A DNA stretch of 64,000 nucleotides from a virus: IMG/VR virus record IMGVR_UViG_3300049595_001870, positions 1 to 64,000 of that record; one strand, written 5' to 3'. Every line of letters begins with the position of its first letter. The first letter of the stretch is position 1. The position numbers and the translations under genes are program-made. Below the pieces are notes generated by a model, which was given only the letters and a program-made list of their open reading frames with translations, was not told where the DNA came from and made no database searches. This document shows, piece by piece, positions 6,586 to 14,551 of the stretch.

Positions 6586-6861
6586 CTATTTGGTCGGTGG
6601 GCATTTCCCGTCTGGGCAGTTCTGATAGATGACCACGGGCGGGTGCTTCACGGCCTTGCACTCGCAGTCCGGCGGGCAGGGGCAGGGGGTCTTGTGCCCG
6701 TCGCCGTGAACGATGAACCCACCCTTGCATTCGCCGCAGCATTTCTTGGCGGGGGTGTCGGTCTGCTGCGTGTGGATCACGTACGACGCATGGACTGCGA
6801 CCGGGCCCGTCATGTCCGGGGCTGCGAAGAGAGAGGCAATGAGGGCCAGCAGTTCAGCCAT
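6586..6861 (-). CDS. Cys-rich small secreted or metal-binding protein
   Basis: 91 aa. N-terminus is hydrophobic (MAELLALIASLFAAPD), possibly a signal peptide. The C-terminal half has eight Cys in KKCCGECKGG, CPCPPDCECK and CPDGKC, spaced as metal-binding or disulfide pairs. It overlaps the stop of the papain-like protease by 8 bases, so the two are coupled. It could be a protease partner, inhibitor or pro-piece; nothing in the sequence decides this. Confidence 0.65.
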   Translation of the reverse strand: MAELLALIASLFAAPDMTGPVAVHASYVIHTQQTDTPAKKCCGECKGGFIVHGDGHKTPCPCPPDCECKAVKHPPVVIYQNCPDGKCPPTK

Positions 6862-7804
6862 GACGCAGGAGTCCTACGGTTCCGTAATCGGGCAGCTTCT
6901 GTGGAGGGAAACCATCGACTGATCCATATGCGTAGCAGTCACCGCCGCGCACGCACACCTCCCAGTCCTCTGCCTTCGTCACAATCATGCCGGGCAGATA
7001 CTTGGGGTAGTCGCTTGGCCATTCCTTTGGCGCTTGACACCACGGGCCCCAGCTATTTGCGATGAAGAACACATCGAAAGGCCAGAACTTACGGGTGAAG
7101 TCCATGCCGACCGTAGCCATCGCGTGACTCCATCCGCCACCAGTGCGCGGGTGAATGTGATCCTTGTTCGGAGTTGGCGACCACGCCGCAAACTGCCCAG
7201 ACGCCACGCAGTACCCGTTGAAGAGCGCGTCCACTACGTCTTGGATGCGCGTGAGCTGGCGGATGATGCCTACTTTGTTCTGCCGACACAGTGCCTTGAC
7301 ATCCTCGGGCACGCCCCGCCCACCCCAGTTTGTGCCGATGGTGGACTTGTACACCGAAAGATCGACGGGGTCATATTTCTTACGGATCAGGAAGCCCACC
7401 TCATTCTCAAACATGGCGGCGCGGGCAGGAGACATACCCTCGCCAGCATGCCCACGCGCACCGTAGGTAGGCTCAGTCGCCCCGCGCACAATGAAATCTT
7501 CGGGCCGTCGCTCCACGCAAATCTGGGTCGCACGGCTTGTGTCTCGCGCGTTCCGCGAACAGTGGCTCGTACAATCTCCAGTGGTCTGGCGCTCGGTAAA
7601 CGACAGCGGGTCTAACGCCTGCGTGTACTGCCATAGAAGTGCCCGCTGCCCCTGGCCGCTGCCAGCAATATTGGGCTCCGAATACACGGGCTGCTTCTGC
7701 GACTCCGAGAACAAGCCGCGATCTCGCGGGCTATCGATGTAGCCCGTGAGCCCATCCTCATAGGCCATGAGCAACTGCATCGGATTGTCAAAGTCGTCAG
7801 GCAC
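6854..7804 (-). CDS. Papain-like cysteine protease (C1 fold)
   Basis: 316 aa. The three landmarks of the papain fold appear in order: TTGDCTSHC (Cys78 or Cys82), GGWSHAMATVGMD (His227) and FIANSWGPW (Asn250, the classic NSWG box). There is no signal peptide and only a short possible propeptide (about 60 residues). It would cleave protein, perhaps host envelope, host regulatory or virion proteins. A papain-family enzyme in a phage non-structural block is unusual. It lies between an endonuclease VII and the Cys-rich peptide. Confidence 0.75.
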   Translation of the reverse strand: MPDDFDNPMQLLMAYEDGLTGYIDSPRDRGLFSESQKQPVYSEPNIAGSGQGQRALLWQYTQALDPLSFTERQTTGDCTSHCSRNARDTSRATQICVERRPEDFIVRGATEPTYGARGHAGEGMSPARAAMFENEVGFLIRKKYDPVDLSVYKSTIGTNWGGRGVPEDVKALCRQNKVGIIRQLTRIQDVVDALFNGYCVASGQFAAWSPTPNKDHIHPRTGGGWSHAMATVGMDFTRKFWPFDVFFIANSWGPWCQAPKEWPSDYPKYLPGMIVTKAEDWEVCVRGGDCYAYGSVDGFPPQKLPDYGTVGLLRHG

Positions 7805-8468
7805 TTATCTTTTCCTTCTGAGCCTTGTCCGTTCCGGAGTCTCGGAGGTATTGCGCGCCGGAAAGCAGTACGTCACTGCGGTCCCGCGCGTTACTCAGCA
7901 TTCGGTTGCACGGGCCGCACAGCACGCCGCGCACCTTGCCGGTGGTGTGGCAGTGATCAATGTGCTTCTCCGCCTGTGTGGCGAGCGTGACGCCGCAGAT
8001 TCCACAGTCACATCGGTCGCACAGCTCTTTCGCAGCGTTAAGGTCTAGGCTGTAGACGCTGGCCCGGGTGCGCACGCTGGTGCATTCCCGGCACTCCGAC
8101 CGCAGGCCACCCTTTCGCTTGACATGGATGCAGAACTCTGAGGCGGGCTTTGTGACGCCACAGTCCCGGCAGGTCTTCTCGGACAGCGTGACAGCAAATC
8201 GCACCGTTGCCTTTCGGGCACCGCAGCACGCCTTGCATTGTTTTTGCAGGCCGGTGGCGTTGTGCCGAGCCTTCCAGAACGCACTGGCTGGCAGCGTTTG
8301 CTTGCATGTCATACACGCCTTTTCCGCCACCGCAATCACCGCTGGCTTGGCTCTTGCCGTTTCATTCCGGCAACGCTTGCACGCAGGTTGCAGACCGCTT
8401 CGGCACGGACTGAAATCGTTCAGCAGCTTCCACTGCTGGCACTGCGTGCATCGCTTGCGATCACTCAC
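7797..8468 (-). CDS. Endonuclease VII-like nuclease with zinc knuckles
   Basis: 223 aa from a GTG start (SDRKRCTQCQQWK). Three N-terminal CxxC..CxxC zinc modules are visible (CTQC/CKRC, CMTC/CKAC, CRDC/CREC), each followed by a W or F. The C-terminal domain has CGICG, HIDHCHTTGKVRGVLC and CNRML, matching the recombination endonuclease VII (HNH) fold. Such enzymes resolve branched DNA before or during packaging. The GTG overlaps the upstream stop by 8 bases. Confidence 0.85.
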   Translation of the reverse strand: MSDRKRCTQCQQWKLLNDFSPCRSGLQPACKRCRNETARAKPAVIAVAEKACMTCKQTLPASAFWKARHNATGLQKQCKACCGARKATVRFAVTLSEKTCRDCGVTKPASEFCIHVKRKGGLRSECRECTSVRTRASVYSLDLNAAKELCDRCDCGICGVTLATQAEKHIDHCHTTGKVRGVLCGPCNRMLSNARDRSDVLLSGAQYLRDSGTDKAQKEKISA

Positions 8469-8856
8469 ACTGGTTCTCCACGGCCCGGCATCCGGCGGCA
8501 ATCTTGCCCGCCATCGCAGTGTCGATAGGCAGGTTGTCCAGCGGGTAGTGCTGGGCCAGCACCTCCTCAACAGCCTTGTCCAGGCCGGGGTATTTGCCCG
8601 GCAGGGCGGTGCCCCCAGCGGCCAGCCGGAGCGCGTCCGCATAGATGGCGCGCCACACGGCAGTGGTGGGGATCAGCTTGCCACCATCCCGTTCGATGAG
8701 ATCAGCCAGCGAGGCGTAGACGCTGGCGACTCTGGCCCGATCCGCGGAGGAGGCGGAGGCGAGGGCCGTTGCGACGGGGCCGGGTGCGGCCGACCGCTGG
8801 GGGACAAATTGCAGGGCGGCAAACGCTACCGCCGCAGCCAGGAACAGGTGCTTCAC
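8461..8856 (-). CDS. Secreted or membrane-anchored hypothetical protein, 131 aa
   Basis: GTG start gives MKHLFLAAAVAFAALQFV, a signal peptide or membrane anchor, followed by an Ala/Ser-rich linker and a helical domain (VASVYASLADLIERDGG, VWRAIYADALRLAAGG). Two Cys lie near the C-terminus. Coupled to the upstream 65-aa membrane protein by GTGA. Its place between the two proteases suggests an envelope-facing role; no family recognised. Confidence 0.6.
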   Translation of the reverse strand: MKHLFLAAAVAFAALQFVPQRSAAPGPVATALASASSADRARVASVYASLADLIERDGGKLIPTTAVWRAIYADALRLAAGGTALPGKYPGLDKAVEEVLAQHYPLDNLPIDTAMAGKIAAGCRAVENQCE

Positions 8857-9050
8857 TGGAGTAGAGCTTGCAAGAGCTGCGTGCATGCCTTGCGTACCTC
8901 GGGGCTGGAGCTGGAATCCCTGATGCTCAACACGGCTTCGACTTGCCGCATGCTGTTTGGCTTTGATGCTGGCCATTTGATTCTCGGCAGGTAGAAGTAC
9001 GCCGTCACTGCGGCAACAACGATCAGACTGGCAATCTGCGATGCGGTCAT
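8853..9050 (-). CDS. Single-span membrane protein, 65 aa
   Basis: N-terminal membrane helix (ASLIVVAAVTAYFYL) then a basic stretch and a soluble helical tail ending QLLQALLQ. It is coupled at both ends: the ATG overlaps the subtilisin stop region and its stop overlaps the next GTG. Size and topology fit a holin-like or accessory lysis protein, without proof. Confidence 0.6.
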   Translation of the reverse strand: MTASQIASLIVVAAVTAYFYLPRIKWPASKPNSMRQVEAVLSIRDSSSSPEVRKACTQLLQALLQ

Positions 9051-9991
9051 AGGATGCGGGCCCCGGGGATGAAGATGGTCACGCCCTCAATGCTGGCGGT
9101 GGCGGTGTAGTTCAAGAGTTTGTGCGGGTCCATCAGACCCCAGCCGTACTCCGGATCCCTGCCCTGCTGCCCAACGTCTCGGCAAGTCTCACTGAGGGCT
9201 TTGACTGCGGCGGCACCGCTGACCTTCTGGCCCGTCTTCTTGGCGTCGGATACCCACAACGCCAGGACTCCGGTGACGAACGGCGCGGACATGCTGGTTC
9301 CGGAGATGGTCGCGTATCCATCCGCGAGCCACGTGCTGGTGATGTCCTGACCAGGAGCGGCAACCACAATCTCCTTGCCCCGAGAGGAGAACTGGCAGAC
9401 GTTGCCATCCTTGTCCACCGCACCCACCGCAATCGTCTCGGTGAATGCCGCGGGATAGTTGACCGCCCCGCCATCATTCCCGGCCGCGCACACAACGATC
9501 ACGCCCTTGGAGGTGATGTGCCGGATCGCGTCATGCACCCTGGCGTCCGGCCGGGAACAGCCGAGCGACATGCACACCAGATCCACCTTGGCCTCGCCCG
9601 CATGGGTGATCGCAGTTGCGACCGCTTCGTTGCTGCCCATGCCCGAGTGACCCAGCACCTTCATGCTGATCAGCTTGGCGCCTGGGGCGATGCCCTTTGC
9701 CAGACCAGACCGGGCACCGATGACGCCCGCTACGTGCGTCCCGTGACCGAGCGTGTCGTAGACATTGGAGTCCGAAGAGAAGTTGCGGTAGTCCACCACC
9801 ACATCCTTGAGCGCGGAGTGTGGCGATACTCCCGAGTCGATCACCGCCACCGTCACGCCCTCGCCCTTGCTGTGCTTCCACAGACCGGGGATCCCGTAGC
9901 TGGCGACAGCCCAATCCACCCCCTCCTGTACCGAATGCGGTACATGCTGGAGATCAACCCGGTACGGAGGGAGGTGGACGAAGTCACTCAT
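9047..9991 (-). CDS. Subtilisin-like serine protease (S8)
   Basis: 314 aa with the full S8 triad: AVIDSGV (Asp52), GHGTHVAGV (His83) and SGTSMSAPFVTG (Ser233), plus the oxyanion Asn in AAGNDGG (Asn172). No signal peptide or propeptide is seen; about 45 residues precede the catalytic core, so the enzyme would act in the cytoplasm or leave with lysis or the virion. It starts with an ATG overlapping the upstream stop and is followed at once by small membrane proteins. A second protease (papain-like) lies 1.2 kb downstream in the same direction. Confidence 0.9.
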   Translation of the reverse strand: MSDFVHLPPYRVDLQHVPHSVQEGVDWAVASYGIPGLWKHSKGEGVTVAVIDSGVSPHSALKDVVVDYRNFSSDSNVYDTLGHGTHVAGVIGARSGLAKGIAPGAKLISMKVLGHSGMGSNEAVATAITHAGEAKVDLVCMSLGCSRPDARVHDAIRHITSKGVIVVCAAGNDGGAVNYPAAFTETIAVGAVDKDGNVCQFSSRGKEIVVAAPGQDITSTWLADGYATISGTSMSAPFVTGVLALWVSDAKKTGQKVSGAAAVKALSETCRDVGQQGRDPEYGWGLMDPHKLLNYTATASIEGVTIFIPGARIL

Positions 9992-10328
9992 CGGGCGACA
10001 GCGCCTTGAGAATGGCGATCAGAATCGGAAGGACGATCTGGATCACGGCCTGCCAGTCCACGCCCATAGCCTGGACCTCGGCACCGAGGGCGAATGCCGA
10101 CACCTCGTCGGTTTCATCCCAGTCGTAGGCCAGCACGCTGGCGGCATCCACGCCCTCCCGCTCAAAGACCGGGATCACCAGCCGGGCGATCTCGTCCACC
10201 ACCTCCCACTGGGAGATGTAGGTGCCGTCCCGGTCGAACTTCTTCGCCACGGCCACCACGGCCAGCAGCAGCTCGCGGTGCTTCAGCAGCCAGCTAATCA
10301 CTTTCACGTTCATTCGCCTGTTCCTCAT
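9984..10328 (-). CDS. Hypothetical protein with C-terminal hydrophobic helix
   Basis: 114 aa (or 109 from the ATG five codons in). An amphipathic N-terminal helix (SWLLKHRELLLAVVAVAKK) and a hydrophobic C-terminal helix (AVIQIVLPILIAILKAL) frame an acidic middle. Overlaps the subtilisin start by 8 bases. May associate with membranes. No family recognised. Confidence 0.6.
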   Translation of the reverse strand: MRNRRMNVKVISWLLKHRELLLAVVAVAKKFDRDGTYISQWEVVDEIARLVIPVFEREGVDAASVLAYDWDETDEVSAFALGAEVQAMGVDWQAVIQIVLPILIAILKALSPDE

Positions 10329-10683
10329 GGTCCAGAACCGCTATGGCCACAACTGCGTGACCGGCGATATCTAGAAGTGTCTCTCTGATCCGCTCAAACT
10401 GCCCATCGACTATTGCCCCCCGCAGCCCCCCGCAACGGCGAACTTTCTCCCCGATTCGGGCGAGCTGATAAACCCACGGGGTTATACCCTGTTCCGCCAC
10501 TCCGAGAGCGTTATCCAGCGGCCCCTCCTCCCGGCAGCCGTAATATCCACGCTTCCGGGTGAGCAGGGTGTGCAGGGTCTGACAAATCTCCTGGTACGGG
10601 TCACCAAGCTCGCTGCCTTGCGGCCTGCTGTATTCGGCCGTACTCGCTCCAGAAACTGGGATGGTGAAATGGGTCTTCATCAT
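10294..10683 (-). CDS. Small all-helical phage protein, DUF6378/Nmad1-like
   Basis: 129 aa. The core runs YQEICQTLHTLLTRKRGYYG, then DNALGVAEQGITPWVYQLARIGEK and ends DIAGHAVVAIAVLDHEE. This resembles the helical phage families linked to nucleotide modification (YGD-type opening, DIAGYA-type end). The resemblance is by eye. The first 28 codons overlap the upstream gene, so a later start near 10602 is possible. Role would be nucleotide or base metabolism if the family call holds. Confidence 0.5.
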   Translation of the reverse strand: MMKTHFTIPVSGASTAEYSRPQGSELGDPYQEICQTLHTLLTRKRGYYGCREEGPLDNALGVAEQGITPWVYQLARIGEKVRRCGGLRGAIVDGQFERIRETLLDIAGHAVVAIAVLDHEEQANERESD

Positions 10684-10945
10684 GGTCCTCCGTGTCGATT
10701 AGGTACACCGTGCGGGCGTGAGCCCACTCCTCCACAAACGTATCAATCAATCCAACGCGGTCTTGGCTTTCCAAGATGCTGATCACCCCGCGTTCCTCGT
10801 CATCGTCAAAGGTAAAAAACCCGAGATGGTTTTCCATCTTCGCCGCTGGTCGGAGGTAGACCCGGATCGGGTAAGTCACCGGGAACCGCTCCTCCGCCCA
10901 CGCCTTGAGATGCTTGAGCAATCGCTTTTGCCAGTCTTGGGGCAT
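10601..10945 (-). CDS. Divergent metallopeptidase-like (SprT-like) phage protein
   Basis: 114 aa. Contains TFVEEWAHART followed by DPFHHPSFWSEYGRIQ. The spacing echoes a zinc-peptidase HExxH..H site of the SprT type, but the first His is replaced by Glu (EEWAH), so activity is doubtful. Such proteins recur in phage genomes with unknown role. It overlaps both neighbours by 80-140 bases. Confidence 0.5.
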   Translation of the reverse strand: MPQDWQKRLLKHLKAWAEERFPVTYPIRVYLRPAAKMENHLGFFTFDDDEERGVISILESQDRVGLIDTFVEEWAHARTVYLIDTEDHDEDPFHHPSFWSEYGRIQQAARQRAW

Positions 10946-11231
10946 CGTCCAGCCTCACAATCAGCAGCCAAGGTTTGTTGTTCCTGCGGTGAAGAACGAC
11001 CGGAGCCTTTGGGCCAGCGTCCCGGACGGCCTGATCCATCCACACGTAGGGGTTGCCAGCCTCAACGCGCTTCACCTCTACATGAATGCCCGGCATGCCG
11101 GTGATCACATCCGGGCTTTCCGTTCCACCCGCATATTGCTGGCCTCGCCGCGCGGCTACGCCAAAGACATCAGTCCAGGCACGGGCGGCTTCCCGCTCGC
11201 CTCTTGCACCTTTGGCACGGCTGTCGGTCAT
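10806..11231 (-). CDS. Holliday-junction-resolvase-like PDDEXK nuclease
   Basis: 141 aa. The motif set fits Hjc/VRR-type nucleases: KGARGEREAARAW (N-terminal Glu), SPDVITGMPGIHVEVKRVE (Asp and Glu-x-Lys), and KPWLLIVRL as final strand. It would cut branched or single-strand-containing DNA during recombination or packaging. The last 45 residues are Gly/Pro-rich and overlap the next gene, so the domain probably ends near residue 100. Confidence 0.7.
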   Translation of the reverse strand: MTDSRAKGARGEREAARAWTDVFGVAARRGQQYAGGTESPDVITGMPGIHVEVKRVEAGNPYVWMDQAVRDAGPKAPVVLHRRNNKPWLLIVRLDDAPRLAKAIAQASQGVGGGAVPGDLPDPGLPPTSGEDGKPSRVFYL

Positions 11232-11470
11232 TTCCGGATCCTCGCCAGGGGGCCGTTGAAGGAGATGGCATCGATCTCCTTGAGGTCTTCAAACTGCTCG
11301 GACAGGAGACGCACCGCTTCGCCTGGACGCTTCTTGTCCAGCACCTTGGCGTTCTGCCCCACCCAGGTTCCGACCTGACTGGCGAACGCAAAGTCCCTGC
11401 CCTCTCCGAGTGAGGGCCAGAAGAAGGTGAACTTGAAGTTGTTCGTCTTGGCACTGTTCCCGATCAGCAT
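11228..11470 (-). CDS. Hypothetical protein, 80 aa
   Basis: Begins MLIGNSAKTNNFKFTFFWPS. Lys/Phe-rich with a helical centre (GEAVRLLSEQFEDLKEI). Coupled to neighbours through short overlaps. It sits inside the nuclease run; no family recognised. Confidence 0.6.
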   Translation of the reverse strand: MLIGNSAKTNNFKFTFFWPSLGEGRDFAFASQVGTWVGQNAKVLDKKRPGEAVRLLSEQFEDLKEIDAISFNGPLARIRK

Positions 11471-11838
11471 TGGTCCGGCTCCTCGCTGGCGACCATCGAA
11501 CGCAGGATTTCCAGATAGTGGTCGGGCCTGGACTGGGCGACCCCGCGGTCAATCAGCCACTGGGTCAGGGTTTCACCCGTCTGACGATCCGCCAGATCGC
11601 CCAGCACCCGGCCGTATGAATCGCGGAACCACTCCCAGGTGATGAGGCTCAGTCGCTCGGCGTCGGCGTGGATCTCAATCCAATCCAGGATTTCCTGCCG
11701 CGCCGCACGCTTGCACTTCACCCCTTCCAGGACGAGGTGAACGTGAACGCTGGCCTGGACGGGCGCGCTATACGTGCGGATCAAGATGGTGTCCGGCCGC
11801 GTGACGCGGATCACCTGACAGGTCATGGCTTCCGACAT
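11464..11838 (-). CDS. SNase-like (thermonuclease-fold) protein
   Basis: 124 aa from MSEAMTCQVIRVTRPDTILI. The pattern of strands (VIRVTRPDTILIRTY, VHVHLVLEGVKCKRA) and a helix with QEILDWIE, then LSLITWEWFRDSYGRVLGDL, resembles small staphylococcal-nuclease-fold proteins. Catalytic Arg and Asp positions are only partly matched, so nuclease activity is uncertain. Start overlaps the upstream HNH gene by 16 bases. Confidence 0.55.
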   Translation of the reverse strand: MSEAMTCQVIRVTRPDTILIRTYSAPVQASVHVHLVLEGVKCKRAARQEILDWIEIHADAERLSLITWEWFRDSYGRVLGDLADRQTGETLTQWLIDRGVAQSRPDHYLEILRSMVASEEPDQC

Positions 11839-12224
11839 TGGCCGACGTTGCGCTCGCGCTCCTCTAGGTAGTACGGATCGATGGGCTGCGGGTCGTATCC
11901 CAGATGCTTGCGATGGCGCAACCATGCGAGGAACTCCGGGTCGTAGTGATCGGGATCGGATTCCTTCTTGGCTGTGAGGATCATCCCCTTGGTGATGTCC
12001 GGAAAGTTGCCGTCGATCTTGCCGTTGTGGTACAACCCATGGCAGCGCGCACAGGTTGTTAAAAGATTTCGGCGGTCATGCTTGCGGGCCGAGCCGCCGC
12101 AGATGTGGTGGATCTCCATCCGCCGCCGCATGTCCGACTCCGGCCACCAGCAGATGGCGCAGGATCGAAACTCCGCGGCGAACTCCTGAAACAGGAGCTT
12201 GTCATCTTTAGTTAAACGCGGCAT
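11823..12224 (-). CDS. HNH endonuclease-like protein
   Basis: 133 aa. CAICWWPES and CARCH pairs flank RMEIHHICGGSARKHDRRN, the HH..N core of HNH nucleases, so zinc-stabilised HNH is likely. In phages such enzymes serve in packaging or homing. It is one of at least six nucleases in this 8-kb stretch. Confidence 0.75.
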   Translation of the reverse strand: MPRLTKDDKLLFQEFAAEFRSCAICWWPESDMRRRMEIHHICGGSARKHDRRNLLTTCARCHGLYHNGKIDGNFPDITKGMILTAKKESDPDHYDPEFLAWLRHRKHLGYDPQPIDPYYLEERERNVGQCRKP

Positions 12225-12708
12225 GCACCTTCTCTAGGCATTCCCGAAACACCTCCTCGGTGGCCGCGCCCTTAAAGCCGTTCAGCCCCCAAAGAATCAC
12301 GCGGCAGTTGTCTTTCATGTGGCCGGGCTGCGCGGGATCGATCCGGTCAATCGACGGCATGAATGGGTGCCGCTTTTCGTAGACGAACGGCACGCCAGAA
12401 AACTCGCAGACGCCACGCTCCAGCCGCTCCAGCACCCAGCCAACGTCGATGTCGGACGGGCCTGACTGGATGGCGGAACCAACAAGGCTGTACGCCTTTG
12501 CGGCAAGCGGATTGTTTTGCCGCCATTCCCGCTCCGTAGCGGCGCGGCGATCCGGATTGCCTACGCTCCACTCGCGAGCGGACTGGCACGCACAGGCTCG
12601 GCAATACGTGTGGAGCCTCCCGTCCTTGCGCACGGAGAAATCGCTCACCGGCAGAACCAAGCCGCATCCGTGCCTGCCGCTGCACCGCTTCGTAGCAATG
12701 ACGATCAT
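12208..12708 (-). CDS. HNH-type endonuclease with zinc knuckle
   Basis: 166 aa. N-terminal CSGRHGCG and CRACAC form a zinc site like those of the endonuclease VII-like protein. The C-terminal part has CEFSGVPF, PSIDRIDPAQPGHMKDN and NCRVILWGLNGFKG, the pattern of phage HNH enzymes with a D-R-I-D core. It is the first gene after a 430-base non-coding gap and may start a transcript. Confidence 0.7.
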   Translation of the reverse strand: MIVIATKRCSGRHGCGLVLPVSDFSVRKDGRLHTYCRACACQSAREWSVGNPDRRAATEREWRQNNPLAAKAYSLVGSAIQSGPSDIDVGWVLERLERGVCEFSGVPFVYEKRHPFMPSIDRIDPAQPGHMKDNCRVILWGLNGFKGAATEEVFRECLEKVHAAFN

Positions 12709-13141
12709 CCGTGATCACCGATCTACCCCTCCAGGTAGTGCCGCTAGTGTACGGCTGTTCCATTCACCAGTCCAGAGTTTCTCCTTCTTCTAATCAAACC
12801 TCAAGCAACTTCATGTCTCGGATGCGGCAGCCCATGTTCGCGGTTTGAAGGCTCGGTCAAGGCGCACGGCGACCAATCCCCAGCCGTGGCTAGGGTTGGC
12901 CGCCGCCTTGTCCGCAGTTCGTTAGGACGGTCTGAAGGCGCCCAGCATGCCACCGGAGGCTACTGAGTTGCGACCTGCTTATCGGGTGCATCCGGTCACC
13001 CGTGTGCTTGAGCCCTGTCGCTTGCGGCTGGCCCCCTCGCTTGCAGCACAATCCCTTCTGGTTGCGAGGTAATACGGAGGCGCGCCAGAAGGTTAATCCC
13101 AACCCGCGCCGCCGATCCAAACATCTCCTGTCGCTGGCAGT
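12709..13141 (-). other. 433-base gap without a gene
   Basis: No convincing gene or tRNA. It holds an 8-bp inverted repeat CCTTCTGG/CCAGAAGG (13054-13061, 13085-13092) and two CGCTTGC copies near 13018 and 13038. On the minus strand a weak promoter-like pair TGGACT-N17-TACACT lies about 40-65 bases before the HNH gene. It could hold a promoter, small RNA or origin; none is proven. Confidence 0.4.
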
Positions 13142-13357
13142 CTACGCGCGAAAGCAATCTGAGTCCTGTGCGGCGGATCGCCTCTCCAGCTCCGACTTCA
13201 GCGCCGAGATCACTGCGTCCCTGGCCTGCAAGTCCCTTTGGAGGGAGTCGATTTGTTCCAGCAGCCGACCGGCGTACAGACTCATCTGCTCTGCCGAGCG
13301 GTGTGCCGCCCGCAGTCTAGCGATGTAGTCGTAATCCCGCCGCCGCTTCTGCGCCAT
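13142..13357 (-). CDS. Coiled-coil protein, 71 aa
   Basis: Begins MAQKRRRDYDYIARLRAAH and continues as one charged helix (YAGRLLEQIDSLQRDLQARD). A longer TTG-started frame is less likely. No ribosome-binding site is obvious, but CAATAGT, shared with other leftward genes, lies four bases before the ATG. Function unknown. Confidence 0.55.
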   Translation of the reverse strand: MAQKRRRDYDYIARLRAAHRSAEQMSLYAGRLLEQIDSLQRDLQARDAVISALKSELERRSAAQDSDCFRA

Positions 13358-13417
13358 ATTTACTATTGCCCGCCAGAGGCCCAAATTTGACCGCTGTGGG
13401 GTGGTGAATCTGGGGGT

Positions 13418-14056
13418 CTAAACTGGGTGGTCGGCCCCCGGATCGGCCGCCCCAGGGCCATCCTGGGCCTCATAGATGTAATTGGTATCCAGGCTGGCAT
13501 CGAACCCGGCATCCTCGGCCTGCCAGACCTCCTCCTGGACGGTGTACTGGCGGGACCGGGGGTCGGGGTTCCGGCCGATAAAGTACCCGTCCAGCCAAGC
13601 GATCCGGTTGGTGGGCAGGGCGCACAGATTCCCGTCATCCAGGGCCAGAACGTGGGCACATTTGTTTTGCTCGGGGAGGTGGGTGAACCCCGGCCCAGAG
13701 TCATCGGGGAGCCAGTCCACAGTAAAGAGATACACCCCGGCCTCGGTGGAGTATCTCAGGCGGCAGTTGGCCTGATGGTCCCGCAGGTAGTTGTAACAAT
13801 GGACTATCGGCCGCGCTGTAAAGCAGTCCCATAATTGCAGCTCACCGACCATCCTTACGGGAGCGTCAGGTTGTAACGCCAAGGCGTGGATCGGGACGCC
13901 ACGGTAGTGAGCCCCCGACTTGAGCATCACATGGAACGCCAGCGCCCGCCCGGGGTAGGACTGGACGGCAAAGGCGTATCCCTCCTCCACGCCCTGCTGG
14001 CGAGAGATGTATGGGAGCCGGACCCAGCACCGGAAGAATGGGATGTCGGCGTTCAT
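13418..14056 (-). CDS. Conserved hypothetical phage protein, 212 aa
   Basis: Beta-rich with many aromatic residues: VRLPYISRQQG, YPGRALAFHVMLKSGAHYRG, ELQLWDCFTARP, FTVDWLPDDSGPGF, then PEQNKCAHVLALDDGN and LPTNRIAWLDGYFIG. The dense motif content suggests a conserved family, but no function can be assigned. The last 40 residues are acidic and disordered. Coupled to the upstream 66-aa gene. Confidence 0.65.
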   Translation of the reverse strand: MNADIPFFRCWVRLPYISRQQGVEEGYAFAVQSYPGRALAFHVMLKSGAHYRGVPIHALALQPDAPVRMVGELQLWDCFTARPIVHCYNYLRDHQANCRLRYSTEAGVYLFTVDWLPDDSGPGFTHLPEQNKCAHVLALDDGNLCALPTNRIAWLDGYFIGRNPDPRSRQYTVQEEVWQAEDAGFDASLDTNYIYEAQDGPGAADPGADHPV

Positions 14057-14253
14057 TTCAGTCGCCCCAGCAGCCCCCGCAGCGTGGCGGCCTGTCGCGC
14101 CTCAAACTCGCCATCCCCGAGGGCCGCCTCTGCGTCCAGCGTTGCGACGGCCCATTGGATCGCCTCCCGCTCCTCGTCGGTGAGCGTGAACGGCGTCAGC
14201 GTGCAGTGGTGCGTCACGGTGCCTGTGACGTATGGGCAGGGCTTATCGTCCAT
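14053..14253 (-). CDS. Hypothetical protein, 66 aa
   Basis: Begins MDDKPCPYVTGTVTHHC after an excellent GGGGAGG site, which decides the start. N-terminal CPYVTGTVTHHC could bind metal; the C-terminal half is helical (EEREAIQWAVATLDAEAAL). ATGA overlap with the next gene. No family recognised. Confidence 0.65.
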   Translation of the reverse strand: MDDKPCPYVTGTVTHHCTLTPFTLTDEEREAIQWAVATLDAEAALGDGEFEARQAATLRGLLGRLK

Positions 14254-14270
14254 ATGTTCCTCCCCTAGCT

Positions 14271-14414
14271 TCATTTCACTGCCATCCAGAGGCCGATGTT
14301 GCTGACGCTGTATCCCATGTAGGCCAGGGCCATGCCGTCGTTCCCTTTCATGAGCTGCTCCCAAGCCACGTAGGCGTAGATGCAGCCGGTGATGATGATC
14401 AACGTCCCGCTCAT
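14271..14414 (-). CDS. Small membrane protein, 47 aa
   Basis: Begins MSGTLIIITGCIYAYVAWEQ and has a second hydrophobic stretch (MALAYMGYSVSNIGLWM), so two membrane helices are possible. The start overlaps the upstream stop (ATGA), showing tight coupling. Function unknown. Confidence 0.55.
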   Translation of the reverse strand: MSGTLIIITGCIYAYVAWEQLMKGNDGMALAYMGYSVSNIGLWMAVK

Positions 14415-14551
14415 GCCTCACCCCATGTGCTTACGACTCTTGCCTGGAGGCGGCGTAACTCGTCCTCCAGCGTCCGGATGCGTTTTCGCAACGTAGCGTT
14501 CTCGTTCCGCAACCTCTCCACCTCCGCTGACGAAGGCTCCGGTTTCTCCAT
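14411..14551 (-). CDS. Short coiled-coil protein, 46 aa
   Basis: Begins MEKPEPSSAEVERLRNENAT and continues RKRIRTLEDELRRLQ, a heptad-patterned coiled coil. Ends overlapping the next start. It lies within the 3' part of the nuclease gene in another frame. Its regular heptads favour real coding. Confidence 0.5.
   Translation of the reverse strand: MEKPEPSSAEVERLRNENATLRKRIRTLEDELRRLQARVVSTWGEA

Noticed and set aside
10408-10425. Another CAATAGT element near 10410
   Set aside because: It lies inside a coding frame and is not placed before a supported start, so it is likely chance.
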